Part shown: positions 44,185-53,385 of the stretch, in pieces
Layout: the number at the start of each line of letters is the position of its first letter
How positions within the stretch are numbered: the first letter of the stretch is position 1
From: Haladaptatus salinisoli
GTDB taxonomy: Archaea > Halobacteriota > Halobacteria > Halobacteriales > Haladaptataceae
Length of the DNA: 64,000 nt
Assembly: GCF_020614375.1 (NCBI RefSeq)
Contig: NZ_CP085328.1
Location: 1 to 64,000 of the forward strand
Reading direction: 5' to 3'
Program-made: the position numbers and the translations under genes
The notes under the pieces: model-generated
Database searches by the model: none
Seen by the model: only the letters and a program-made list of their open reading frames with translations
What the model was told of the DNA's origin: nothing

Positions 44185-45188
44185 GCGATCACCGCCCTCG
44201 TCTTGGGATCACGATGGGAGATCCATCAGGGATCGGTTGTGAGATTTCCGTCAAGGCGTACGAAGAGGCACGCGATGTGGCCGACATCATCGTCGTTGGA
44301 GATGCCGACGTGATGCGCAAGGCGATGCAGATCTGTGACGTCGACTTCGCAGTTAATGCCATCGACGCCGTCTCTGAAGCACGATTTGAGGCGAGTGTAC
44401 TTGATGTCCTTGACGTTGATAACGTCGATTCGACAAACCACGACTGGGGTGACTTACGCAAGGAGTATGGGAAGGCGAGTCTTGAATACGTAGAACATGC
44501 CATCGACTTCGCGTCTGACGGTGACATCGATGGCATCGTCACTGCGCCCATTAACAAGCAATCAACACAGATGGCCGGGAGTGACCACGCTGGACACACC
44601 GGATTACTCGCTGAACGCACGGGTGTAATGACCTACTCGATGATGCTCATCGAGGAGAACCTCCGGGTCACTCATGTTAGTACTCACGTCCCTCTTCGTG
44701 AGGCCTGCGATCTCGTCACCACTGAGAATGTCCTCGACACCATTTATGTCACACAAGACGGTCTCCGCGACCTCGGATTCGAAGATCCCACCATCGCTGT
44801 CGCCGGGCTGAATCCCCATGCGAGCGATGGCGGACTCCTTGGCGATGAAGATCTCGAGGAGATTGTGCCAGCCGTCGAGCGCGCCCAAAAAGAGGGCATC
44901 GATGTTGAAGGTCCCAAGTCTCCAGATACTGTCTACGTTCAGGCGGCTCGGGGAAATTACGACTGTGTCGTCTCGATGTATCACGATGAGGGACACATCC
45001 CAATCAAGCTCCTTGGATTCGGCAAAGAAGGTGAGGTCAGTGGTGTCAACATGACCGTTGGTCTGCCTATCGTACGGACGAGTGTTGATCACGGAACGGC
45101 GTTCGACATCGCAGGTGAAGGAATTGCCTCACCTCGGAGTATGATTGATGCGATCGAGGTAGCAGTTATGGCTGTTCGTAACCGCTAA
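44181..45188 (+). CDS. PdxA-type 4-phospho-tetronate dehydrogenase (PdxA2)
   Basis: The 335-residue protein starts with GTG inside the cupin stop. It has the PdxA fold motifs: GITMGDPSGIGCEI, APINKQ, SDHAGHTGLL (metal-site His), THVPLREA, and YHDEGHIPIKLLGF with the metal His. PdxA2 enzymes oxidise 4-phospho-D-threonate or erythronate with NAD; the product loses CO2 to give dihydroxyacetone phosphate. Vitamin B6 synthesis by PdxA is less likely because the kinase gene is in the same operon. It is followed by a T-rich hairpin. Confidence 0.9.
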   Translation: MSDHRPRLGITMGDPSGIGCEISVKAYEEARDVADIIVVGDADVMRKAMQICDVDFAVNAIDAVSEARFEASVLDVLDVDNVDSTNHDWGDLRKEYGKASLEYVEHAIDFASDGDIDGIVTAPINKQSTQMAGSDHAGHTGLLAERTGVMTYSMMLIEENLRVTHVSTHVPLREACDLVTTENVLDTIYVTQDGLRDLGFEDPTIAVAGLNPHASDGGLLGDEDLEEIVPAVERAQKEGIDVEGPKSPDTVYVQAARGNYDCVVSMYHDEGHIPIKLLGFGKEGEVSGVNMTVGLPIVRTSVDHGTAFDIAGEGIASPRSMIDAIEVAVMAVRNR

Positions 45189-45200
45189 TCCCAGAATTAT

Positions 45201-45234
45201 CCCGTTCCTCAATCTGGACGGGTTTCTTTTTTTG
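45201..45234 (+). terminator. T-rich hairpin terminator
   Basis: CCCGT and ACGGG form a short stem (45201-45205, 45218-45222), directly followed by TTTCTTTTTTT. It ends the LarA/kinase/cupin/PdxA2 operon. Confidence 0.6.
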
Positions 45235-45400
45235 CAGTCTGATTTGTTATTTTTCACTTACCATCTGAGTTAAATTGGCTTCTATCCCTTACTACGATTC
45301 CGATTACCGAGTATAGGATGAAAGTAAGTGGTAAAGAGATAGTATTGATGGCGAAAATAGAAAGTAAAGTGTCTAATTTAATGTCTTAACGCTGAATAAC

Positions 45401-45418
45401 AACTCGTAACACGGAGTT
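45401..45418. promoter_or_regulatory. Palindrome before the first ABC operon
   Basis: AACTC, eight bases, GAGTT. It sits beside the TATA-like ATTTAAATAC (45421-45430), 36 bases before the substrate-binding protein start. It is a candidate operator. Confidence 0.45.
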
Positions 45419-45453
45419 AGATTTAAATACATACAATTGGATAATTAGTTCGT

Positions 45454-46992
45454 ATGTTAGATAATAGCAAGGCAGTAGACCGTAGGAAGCTATTAAAAGC
45501 TGCGGGAGTCACGGGGATGGCCGGCCTTGCCGGTTGTCTGGGTAACGGTGGTAGTGGAGGTGGAGGTCAAAGTGAATATCTCAAAGCCGCCAATTCAATC
45601 AACTTTGGGGAAAATTGGGAAAAACGCCGCCTGACCACGCTCGACGAGTGGAAGATCGAGGATCGGAAAGCCGTACCTAGCGGGAACAAGCTTACGAATA
45701 AAAAAGCTTGGAAAGGTTCACAGTCAGTTAAGTCGGCACCCTGGAAGCCTCCAAAGGGTTGGAAAGATACGGCCGCCTCGGATATCAATAGCATCCAAAT
45801 ACTGAACTTCGGGGATTTAAAATACGATCCTGCGACAGTAGCAACGAACGCGATGTTCGAGGATCGCACTGGTATTAAACTCGAACCCCTCGAAATTGTT
45901 GTCGATCAAGCAATTCAGAAAGAGACATCATTCTTGAAGGCTAATCAGTCAAAACCGCAAATGTTCAATATCGTTAATGCTGACTCTCTTTCTTCCTTCG
46001 TGCAAGGGGGACATCTGACAAATCTCGATCCATTGATGTCGAAGAGTAAGATGTGGGATCCATATCAGCCGGTGGCTAAGCAGACGATGAAGTACCGAAA
46101 GCACACCTACGCGGGTCCTACTTACCTTGAAGGTAGTTTAGTGCACGTACGTCCGGATCTTCTCAAAGAACAGGGCGTTCCCAAAGATTCGGTGAAGTCC
46201 ATCTTAAACGGAACCTGGACATGGGACGACCTTGAGGCCGCCATGAAGGCGTTCGAGGGTACTGGTTCATACGCGTGGGCATATCGTGGTTCCTCACGTG
46301 TCTATACGATGCGGGACTTCTTGAAGTTATTTTACCAGGCAGGCGGGTCATTTGTACAAGAAGATGGATCTTTGAAGATAAATTCTAAAGCCGGCTATAC
46401 TGCCCTGAGCAAGATGGTTGAGTGGCGTGAGAAGGGATGGGTGCCCGATTCGGTCGTCAACTATGGTCAGGGTGATCTCGCAGATGGCTTCCTGTCCGGC
46501 CAATTCGCGATGGTTCCAGTCTTCGGTGACCTGGTGCCGAAATCACTAGAGAAATACAAGAAAGGCGAACAGTACCAACCTACTCTCAGCCCAAAGGGCG
46601 GAAAAGATGCGCCTACCCCAACTCGCGCAGGCGTCGCCTCTCCGACTAGCGTCGCTATCAACACGAATGCAAGCAAAGGTGCGAAGCTCGCATCACTTCT
46701 CTACCTCGACGCATGCCTCAGCCAGTCTAGTCAGTGGTGGCAGTTCGTCACAGAAGGAAATCAGTCCTACAGCAAGCGCGTCTACGAAGAAGCAGCAAAA
46801 ACAGATGCTGCCAAGTTTGCAAAGATCCGTGGGAAGCAAGTAAAGCTTAATAAAGCCGAAGTTTTCCCACAGGAGCGTCCGATCAAACAACGAGTCAGTC
46901 AAGAATGTCAAAAAGCCATTGCGGGCAATATCTCCGCTAAGAAGGCGCTCGATAGTGCACAAGACTTCATCAACACGGTCACTGGTCAGTGA
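45454..46992 (+). CDS. ABC importer substrate-binding lipoprotein (family 1 sugar type), system 1
   Basis: The 512-residue protein begins with a Tat signal (VDRRKLLKAAGVTGMAGLAG) and a lipobox cysteine followed by a Gly/Ser linker, so it is exported and anchored outside. The body is a two-lobe binding fold of the family 1 solute-binding type (DIRT-like ANAMFEDRTGIKLEPLEIVV, then GLNGTWTWDDLEAAMK-like TWTWDDLEAAMKAFEGTG). Such proteins bind sugars, oligosaccharides or glycosides. It heads a complete operon with two permeases and an ATPase. The ligand is unknown. Sugar acids are plausible from the neighbours. Confidence 0.87.
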   Translation: MLDNSKAVDRRKLLKAAGVTGMAGLAGCLGNGGSGGGGQSEYLKAANSINFGENWEKRRLTTLDEWKIEDRKAVPSGNKLTNKKAWKGSQSVKSAPWKPPKGWKDTAASDINSIQILNFGDLKYDPATVATNAMFEDRTGIKLEPLEIVVDQAIQKETSFLKANQSKPQMFNIVNADSLSSFVQGGHLTNLDPLMSKSKMWDPYQPVAKQTMKYRKHTYAGPTYLEGSLVHVRPDLLKEQGVPKDSVKSILNGTWTWDDLEAAMKAFEGTGSYAWAYRGSSRVYTMRDFLKLFYQAGGSFVQEDGSLKINSKAGYTALSKMVEWREKGWVPDSVVNYGQGDLADGFLSGQFAMVPVFGDLVPKSLEKYKKGEQYQPTLSPKGGKDAPTPTRAGVASPTSVAINTNASKGAKLASLLYLDACLSQSSQWWQFVTEGNQSYSKRVYEEAAKTDAAKFAKIRGKQVKLNKAEVFPQERPIKQRVSQECQKAIAGNISAKKALDSAQDFINTVTGQ

Positions 46993-47008
46993 CTATTCCC
47001 TCACACAT

Positions 47009-47962
47009 ATGTCACATCAAACAGAGACTTCCTTTACGGAACCCGAGACGAGATACGAGGAAATTCGCTCTCAGATTTCGGGGATCGTAAACGATCATAT
47101 CCTCCTCGTGCTGCTGGGGCCAGCGTTGTTGGTTATTACAGCCATTTTCATCTATCCCGTTATCCAGCTGGTCAAACAATCGTTCTATTTGACCATCCCA
47201 GGTGTCCCGAACCGGTTCATTGGGCTTGAGAACTTCGCCAATATGTTCAATGAACAAGAATTCTGGAGTTACTTCCAACAGACATTGATCTACTCGTTCG
47301 GGTCGCTTCTAGTTAGTTTGGGTAGCGGTCTCACCGTTGCATTTGCGATAAATCACATCACAAACCAGCGACTGCGCAATGCCTACTCTACAGTCTTAAT
47401 GTTCTCGTGGGCGATTCCGCTAGCTGTCGTCGCCCTCATCTGGAAGTGGCTCTTCACCGGCAACCAACTTGGATTTATCAACATGGTCTTGATGGACCTC
47501 GGTCTCATCAGCCAACCCTATGCGTGGCTGGCCAATCAACAATTAGCGATGTTGATAGTGACGCTGACCGATGCTTGGGCGCGGATGCCGTTTGCGATGA
47601 TCGTGTTGTTAGCGGGCTTACAATCGATTCCCCAGCATATGTATGACGCTGCGAAGGTCGATGGTGCAACAACATTCCAGACGTTCCGTGCCATCACCCT
47701 TCCGTACCTCCGGCCATACATCGCGATCGTTGCGCTGATTAACTGGATGTTCGCCTTCCGTGCGTTTGCCATCATCTTCCCGATGACTCGTGGTGGACCC
47801 GGAACGCAAACAACCGTATTCAGCATCTATATCTACCGAACTGGCATGGTCAACTTCAACTACGGCCAAGCTTCCGCAATCGCGGTGTTCATCATCCTGA
47901 TATCGCTGGCCGTGGCCACCTTCTACGTGACGAAAGTGATGGGAGGTGTGCAAGAAGAATGA
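47009..47962 (+). CDS. ABC importer permease (MalF/UgpA type), system 1
   Basis: The protein has 317 residues from MSHQTETS (47009). It has six membrane helices, starting at ILLVLLGPALLVITAIFIYP. The EAA loop (MYDAAKVDGATTFQTFRAIT, then LPYLRP) contacts the ATPase. A soluble stretch before the first helix is acidic. It begins 16 bases after the binding-protein stop. The next permease overlaps its stop by four bases (ATGA). Confidence 0.92.
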   Translation: MSHQTETSFTEPETRYEEIRSQISGIVNDHILLVLLGPALLVITAIFIYPVIQLVKQSFYLTIPGVPNRFIGLENFANMFNEQEFWSYFQQTLIYSFGSLLVSLGSGLTVAFAINHITNQRLRNAYSTVLMFSWAIPLAVVALIWKWLFTGNQLGFINMVLMDLGLISQPYAWLANQQLAMLIVTLTDAWARMPFAMIVLLAGLQSIPQHMYDAAKVDGATTFQTFRAITLPYLRPYIAIVALINWMFAFRAFAIIFPMTRGGPGTQTTVFSIYIYRTGMVNFNYGQASAIAVFIILISLAVATFYVTKVMGGVQEE

Positions 47963-48837
47963 GTTTGACTGATGAGGGCCACGAACGCATAAATTACGAA
48001 ACCAGACAGCGGTTTTGGGACATCATCGAGAGCAAGTACGTCGTCCACCTTGTACTTGGGCTTGCGGTTCTCACCGTCATCGTGCCGCTCTTCTGGGAAT
48101 TCTTGACGTCACTGAAGACGAATGATGCGGTCTATAATATGTCATATATACCACAAAATCCGACGCTCTCGACCTATTACAACGTCCTCGTCCAGCAGAA
48201 TTACTGGAAGGCACTGCTGAACAGCATCATCATCTCAAGCACCACTACGGCAATCGTAATGGTACTCGCGACACCGGCGGGCTATGCGTTCAGCCGATTC
48301 CGGTTTCCCGGGGACAATATCATCTTCATCGGCGTACTGTTTTCACGGTTGTTCCCACCAATCGGGCTTATCGTCCCCTATTACCAGATTATGGCCTGGT
48401 TAGGACTGCTTAACAGCCTTCCAGGCATTATCATCGCACAGGTGTATCTCTGGCTTCCGCTGATGATCTACATCATGCGGAATTTCTTCATGTCCATCCC
48501 GTCGGATCTCGACGAGTCCGCCCGCGTGGACGGCTGTACAAAGTTCCAAGCATTCCGCAAAATTGCGTTACCGCTGGCAGCACCAGGTATAGCAGCGTGC
48601 TCCATCCTGACGTTCCTGTACTCATGGCGCGAGTTCCTCTTCTCGCTCATCGTCACGACCGACCTAGCGTCGATGCCCATCTCGGTGGCTGTGTACAAGT
48701 TCGTCGGTGACGTCTCCGTCCAGTGGGCGGGTCTGGCAGCCGCGAGCATGGTCGCCATAGTACCGACGATTATCATCGTGATGTTCTTCCAGCGGTACAT
48801 CGTGAGCGGACTGACCGCGGGCGCACTGAAAGAATGA
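47959..48837 (+). CDS. ABC importer permease (MalG/UgpE type), system 1
   Basis: The 292-residue protein starts within the stop of the previous permease. It has six helices (VHLVLGLAVLTVIVPLFW onward) and the EAA motif in DLDESARVDGCTKFQAFRKI, then ALPLAAPG. It pairs with the MalF-type subunit to form the channel. It ends 19 bases before the ATPase start. Confidence 0.92.
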   Translation: MSLTDEGHERINYETRQRFWDIIESKYVVHLVLGLAVLTVIVPLFWEFLTSLKTNDAVYNMSYIPQNPTLSTYYNVLVQQNYWKALLNSIIISSTTTAIVMVLATPAGYAFSRFRFPGDNIIFIGVLFSRLFPPIGLIVPYYQIMAWLGLLNSLPGIIIAQVYLWLPLMIYIMRNFFMSIPSDLDESARVDGCTKFQAFRKIALPLAAPGIAACSILTFLYSWREFLFSLIVTTDLASMPISVAVYKFVGDVSVQWAGLAAASMVAIVPTIIIVMFFQRYIVSGLTAGALKE

Positions 48838-48856
48838 ATATTAACAAGAAGAACCT

Positions 48857-50062
48857 ATGAGCGAATCAGATTCCACAACGGCCGATATTTCGGCTTCGAC
48901 CGATCGTACAGACGACGAAGACATTAACGTCCAGATCGACGGCTTCACGAAGGTCTTTCAGAATCAGACCGGCGACGATGTCGTCGCAGTCGAGGACGTG
49001 AACATCGACATCCGGCGGGGCGAGTTCCTCGTCTTCGTCGGACCGTCAGGGTGCGGAAAGACGACGACGCTTCGAACCGTTGCCGGCCTGGAGACCCCTA
49101 CGGAAGGGCGCATCATTATCGAAGACGAGGACGTCACGGGACTCGATCCACGGGAACGTGGTATCGCGATGGTGTTCCAAAACTACGCGCTCTATCCCCA
49201 CATGACGGTTCGCAAGAATATGTCATTTCCACTCCGAATTCGGAATTATCCAGAGACCGAGATTGACGAGCGAGTCCAAGAGGCAGCTCAACTGCTCGAA
49301 ATAGCCGACCTGCTTGATCGGAAACCTTCGCAACTCTCGGGCGGTCAACAACAACGCGTGGCGCTCGGTCGCGCTATCGTCCGTGAACCGTCGGTGTTTC
49401 TGATGGACGAGCCACTCTCGAATCTCGACGCAAAGCTCCGAGTGCAGATGCGGACGGAGCTCAACGAGATCCACCAGCGCGTCGGGAAGACAACCATATA
49501 CGTGACCCACGATCAGGCCGAGGCGATGACTCTCGGTGACCGCGTCGCCGTTCTAAATAATGGTGAACTCCAGCAGATCGGCAAGCCTCAAAAACTCTAT
49601 GACCGACCGACGAATCGCTTCGTGGCTGGGTTCATCGGCGAACCACCGATGAATTTCATGGATATCGATCTCGTCAGTTCTAACGACGCTTTCCGTATTC
49701 AACGCGAAACCATGGATCTTGAACTCCCAGACGACGTCAATAGCGAACTCGATGGATACGCGAGTGAACTCGATGACGTGACCTTCGGAGTTCGTCCCGA
49801 GGATCTCCACGACGCCTCTGAGGTTCAGACGGTACCCGTTACCGAGGAGAACACCTTCGAAGCCAACGTTAAGGTCGTTGAGCCGATGGGTTCGGATAAA
49901 TTCCTCACCGTCGAACCGTTCGAGGACGAATCCGAAATCAGTGCACGTGTCTCACCCGACAGTGGTGCCTCGGTCGGTGACATCGTCACCCTGGTGGTGG
50001 ACATGGACAAGGTTCATATTTTCGATGAGCAGACAGGTGACAACGTCACCAAGCATCGATAG
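48857..50062 (+). CDS. ABC importer ATPase (MalK/UgpC type), system 1
   Basis: The 401-residue protein has Walker A (GPSGCGKTTTLR), Q-loop (VFQNYALYPHM), signature ([14 protein letters not shown]), Walker B ([16 protein letters not shown]) and H-loop (YVTHDQ). The C-terminal extension from about residue 255 is the OB-fold regulatory domain of sugar importers (VTFGVRPEDLHD). Its amino terminus has about 35 extra acidic residues. It energises the upstream permease pair. Multi-importer use of one ATPase is common in this family. Confidence 0.95.
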   Translation: MSESDSTTADISASTDRTDDEDINVQIDGFTKVFQNQTGDDVVAVEDVNIDIRRGEFLVFVGPSGCGKTTTLRTVAGLETPTEGRIIIEDEDVTGLDPRERGIAMVFQNYALYPHMTVRKNMSFPLRIRNYPETEIDERVQEAAQLLEIADLLDRKPSQLSGGQQQRVALGRAIVREPSVFLMDEPLSNLDAKLRVQMRTELNEIHQRVGKTTIYVTHDQAEAMTLGDRVAVLNNGELQQIGKPQKLYDRPTNRFVAGFIGEPPMNFMDIDLVSSNDAFRIQRETMDLELPDDVNSELDGYASELDDVTFGVRPEDLHDASEVQTVPVTEENTFEANVKVVEPMGSDKFLTVEPFEDESEISARVSPDSGASVGDIVTLVVDMDKVHIFDEQTGDNVTKHR

Positions 50063-50525
50063 CCGCAAAGCTCAACCTGTTTTTCACTCTCCGTCCTACG
50101 CGTAACGCCGAAGTGACACGCTCCCTGCCGTAGGTAGTAGTTGTCGAACGAGATCGATCTCAATTGGGGACGATCAGCGTGAGGTCTAGCGCGGCGTTCA
50201 CGAGAGGAACAGCGATTGTAGGGTGATTCGGGGATCTCTCACCTGTTTTCCGGCGGTATCCTAAAGCGGCAATAGATGAGGATACCGTCGATAATACAAT
50301 CGGAACTCTCGATACCGTCTAATTATATCGGACGAATTGACTGTCTCGGTCGGTCTCACGGATAGGCTGTCCTCCGAGCGTACGTGGACTGGAGGTATCT
50401 GATGCTTCGAAAGCAGCCACATTCTTGCACGCGCCGGGGAACTTAGTTATCGTGGAAAAGGTGGCCAAGGCGTGGGAATTACGATATGGACAACACTTAT
50501 CCAGTTCCTCGATAAATTGGCGGCT
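50063..50525. other. Intergenic stretch between the ABC operon and the Lut genes
   Basis: No gene is supported. A T-run (CCTGTTTTTC at about 50077-50086) may help termination after the ABC operon. The right end holds the promoter of lutC. Confidence 0.4.
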
Positions 50526-51032
50526 ATGTCTACCCATACCACATCGGTATTTGAATCATCGCTCTCCGAACTTCATATCGACTGTACGCGTACAGATAGT
50601 TCCGAGTTTGTCGATATACTGCACGACGTTATCGAAGAACCTGCAGTTGGCACACCGTTTGAGGGATACGACGTCTCACTCGAAAACACGCGAGTCGAGC
50701 TCAACCCTACACCACGTCAACTACGGAACGCTGCAGTAGGGGTCACCCCCATCGAACGAGCGATCGCTGAGTACGGGTCGCTCGTCATTGAGTCGAACAC
50801 CGCCGGCAATGAACCGGTCAGCCTCTATCCGCCGACACACGTCGGCGTCGTAAGGGAGAGTGACATTATCCCGGACGTCGAGTCGGCGACTACCTACCTC
50901 TCAAACCGATTCACTGCCGGGAAGTCCACCGTCTTCGCAACCGGTGTTAGTTCGACAGGTGACATGGGTGCCCTCGTCGAGGGTGTCCATGGACCGAAGA
51001 CCGTCCACGTCATCCTCCTTACTGACCAATGA
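50526..51032 (+). CDS. lutC: LutC-type LUD-domain protein
   Basis: I start at MSTHTTSV (50526), giving 168 residues; the longer frame has no family match. The LUD fold shows VGVTPIERAIAEYGSLVIES, YPPTHVGVVRESDIIPDVES and VFATGVSSTGDMGALVEGVH. LutC works with LutA and LutB in L-lactate oxidation to pyruvate on the inner face of the membrane. Its stop overlaps the start of the LutB-LutA fusion by four bases (ATGA), so the two are translationally coupled. Confidence 0.85.
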   Translation: MSTHTTSVFESSLSELHIDCTRTDSSEFVDILHDVIEEPAVGTPFEGYDVSLENTRVELNPTPRQLRNAAVGVTPIERAIAEYGSLVIESNTAGNEPVSLYPPTHVGVVRESDIIPDVESATTYLSNRFTAGKSTVFATGVSSTGDMGALVEGVHGPKTVHVILLTDQ

Positions 51033-53236
51033 GTGCAAGTAGAGCACGTCGTCGGAAAGCAGAGAAAATCCGCCAACTTCTGAAAACAGAGGGGGACGCC
51101 ATTCACGAGAATACATCGGTGTTCAACGAGGATCGGTACAACGCAATCGAGGGCTTTGACAAGTTCGAGAATCTCCGAACCGAGGCGCGCGCTATCAAGG
51201 AGGAGGCTATCGAAAATCTTCCTACCCTCCTCGATCAACTTCGCGAAAGCGTTGAGGCGAATGGTGGGAATCTCTATCTCGCTGACGGTGCGGCAGATGC
51301 CAACCGCTACATCGAGGAGATCGCCAAGTCTGAAGACGCGGAGACACTCGTGAAGAGTAAGTCGATGACTACCGAAGAGCTCGAAGTCAACGAACACCTA
51401 GAAGAAATAGGTATTGACGTCTTTGAGACGGATCTCGGCGAGTTCGTCTTGCAGGTTGCAGACGAGGAACCGTCGCACCTCGTCGGCCCGTCGCTTCACA
51501 AGTCTAAGGACGACGTCGCCGCTCTGTTTAACGAGTATTTTGCCCCGGAGGAACCCTTCGAGACGGCCGAGGAACTCACCGCGTTTGCCCGGGATTATCT
51601 CGGGGAAAAGATTTGTTCAGCCGATCTTGGAATGACCGGAGCGAACTTCGTACTCGCCGAGTCGGGCACCATCACCCTCATCACGAATGAAGGTAACGCC
51701 CGAAAGTGCGCCGTGACTCCTGATACGCACATCGCTGTCGCAGGCATTGAGAAAATCATTCCCGACGCAGAGTGTCTTCAGCCGTTCATAGAGCTTATCT
51801 CCAAGACTGCAACTGGTCAGGATATCTCGCAGTACGTGACTATGCTCACACCACCTGTCGATTCACCAACTATTGACTTCGACCGTCCCGACGAGCCAAT
51901 CGGATCCGGCAAGCGCAACCGGGAGTTCCACCTCGTCCTCGTCGACAACGGTCGATTGGCGATGCGCGAGGACGACCAGCTCCGAGAGACGCTATATTGC
52001 ATCCGGTGTGGCGCCTGTGCGAACTCCTGTGGTAACTTCCAGCACGTCGGCGGCCATGCGTTCGGCGGTGAGACTTACACCGGTGGTATTGCTACCGGCT
52101 GGGAGAGCGGCGTCCACGGTCAGGACGCCGCGTCTGACTTCAACGACCTCTGTACTGGCTGTTCACGCTGCGTCAATGCGTGCCCGGTGAAGATAGATAT
52201 CCCGTGGATTAACACGGCTGTCCGTGACCGGGTCAACCGCGCAGATGACTCTAAGACGTTTGACTTCCTCGTCGAAGGACTAACGCCAGATACCGAGCCG
52301 AGCGGTCTCGATATCCAGAAGCGGGTGTTCGGGAACTTCGAAACACTCGCGAAACTAGGGAGCGCAACTGCACCCCTCTCAAATTGGATTACTAACATTG
52401 ACCCAGTGCGGATCGCAATGGAAAGGTATCTGGGTATCGACCCACGTCGAGATCTCCCATCGTTTGAGCGCGAAACGCTTGTAGACTGGTTTGAGAGCCG
52501 CCGTCCGCGGACGCCTAACGCCACCGCCGATCGTAAGGTCGTTCTCTACCCAGACGTCTACACTAACTACGTGATGGTCGACCGAGGGAAGGCCGCAGTC
52601 CGGACACTTGAGGCGCTCGACGTACACGTCGAACTCACGGCACCCGCAGAGAGCGGGCGGGCCCCACTTTCACAGGGGATGATTTCAACGGCAACCGAGT
52701 GTGCGACCGAGATCGCCGACGATCTTGATCCATATATCGAAGCGGGTTTTGACATCGTCGTCATCGAACCGAGCGATATTGCCATGTTCCAGCGTGAATA
52801 CGAAAAACTGCTCGACGATGATGTCCACGACAGTATCCGCGAAAACAGCTACGAGATCATGGAGTATGTCTACGGCCTGTTCCACAACGGCGCCGACCTG
52901 GACGTGCTTGCCGACCCCGATGGTTCCATCGCGTATCACAGTCACTGCCAACAACGAACCCTCGGTCTCGAAGTGTACACCGAGGCCGTTCTCTCTGATC
53001 TTGGCTTCGATGTCGTAACCTCCGACGTCGAGTGCTGCGGCATGGCCGGGAGTTTCGGCTACAAGAGCGAGTACTACGAGTTGAGCATGGAAGTCGGGTC
53101 GGATCTCGAGGCACAGTTCACCAACAAGACCGACAAGACACTCGTGGCGAGCGGAACCTCGTGCACGGAACAGATGGAGTCGTTGTTCGGCCGGGAGATC
53201 ACTCACCCGATCGAGCTGATCGCCCCGACTCGGTAG
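51029..53236 (+). CDS. LutB-LutA fusion: LUD domain, two 4Fe-4S clusters and CCG-type C-terminal domain
   Basis: The 735-residue protein carries the LutB LUD domain (about 60-310, GLGMTGANF-like SADLGMTGANFVLAESGTIT), a ferredoxin pair with Cys324, Cys327, Cys330, Cys334 and Cys375, Cys378, Cys381, Cys385, and a C-terminal LutA/GlpC-type CCG half (HSHCQQRTLG, then VECCGMAGSFGY). In bacteria LutA and LutB are separate; fusions occur in haloarchaea. The system oxidises lactate or another 2-hydroxy acid and passes electrons to the quinone pool. In this island lactate could come from the diketo-hydrolase pathway. A hairpin with IS-like sequence follows. Confidence 0.88.
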   Translation: MSASRARRRKAEKIRQLLKTEGDAIHENTSVFNEDRYNAIEGFDKFENLRTEARAIKEEAIENLPTLLDQLRESVEANGGNLYLADGAADANRYIEEIAKSEDAETLVKSKSMTTEELEVNEHLEEIGIDVFETDLGEFVLQVADEEPSHLVGPSLHKSKDDVAALFNEYFAPEEPFETAEELTAFARDYLGEKICSADLGMTGANFVLAESGTITLITNEGNARKCAVTPDTHIAVAGIEKIIPDAECLQPFIELISKTATGQDISQYVTMLTPPVDSPTIDFDRPDEPIGSGKRNREFHLVLVDNGRLAMREDDQLRETLYCIRCGACANSCGNFQHVGGHAFGGETYTGGIATGWESGVHGQDAASDFNDLCTGCSRCVNACPVKIDIPWINTAVRDRVNRADDSKTFDFLVEGLTPDTEPSGLDIQKRVFGNFETLAKLGSATAPLSNWITNIDPVRIAMERYLGIDPRRDLPSFERETLVDWFESRRPRTPNATADRKVVLYPDVYTNYVMVDRGKAAVRTLEALDVHVELTAPAESGRAPLSQGMISTATECATEIADDLDPYIEAGFDIVVIEPSDIAMFQREYEKLLDDDVHDSIRENSYEIMEYVYGLFHNGADLDVLADPDGSIAYHSHCQQRTLGLEVYTEAVLSDLGFDVVTSDVECCGMAGSFGYKSEYYELSMEVGSDLEAQFTNKTDKTLVASGTSCTEQMESLFGREITHPIELIAPTR

Positions 53237-53275
53237 GGGTAACTGGAGCTCTGTACAACAATTCGATGATGGCAC

Positions 53276-53326
53276 TGTCTCCCCTCCCTACTCGCTTCGC
53301 TCGCTCCTTGAGGATGGGGGATTAGC
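53276..53326 (-). repeat. IS200/IS605-type element end (scar), possible guide-RNA relic
   Basis: Read leftward, ATCCCCCATCCTCAAGGAGC then GAGCGAAGCGAGTAGGGAGG resembles the end of haloarchaeal TnpB genes (encoding a SPTLKER-type tail). No TnpB coding sequence remains. It lies between the convergent Lut fusion and MFS genes and may now act as a terminator hairpin. It is a fourth scar in the window. Confidence 0.45.
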
Positions 53327-53385
53327 GTCTATATTCAGCGAAAATTTAACCTTGACGTGACTGCGGATGAGGATCTACTCGACTT

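Noticed and set aside
44181..45188. PdxA for vitamin B6 synthesis
   Set aside because: The gene is in one operon with a tetronate kinase, the known setting of PdxA2-type enzymes; no pdxJ is near.
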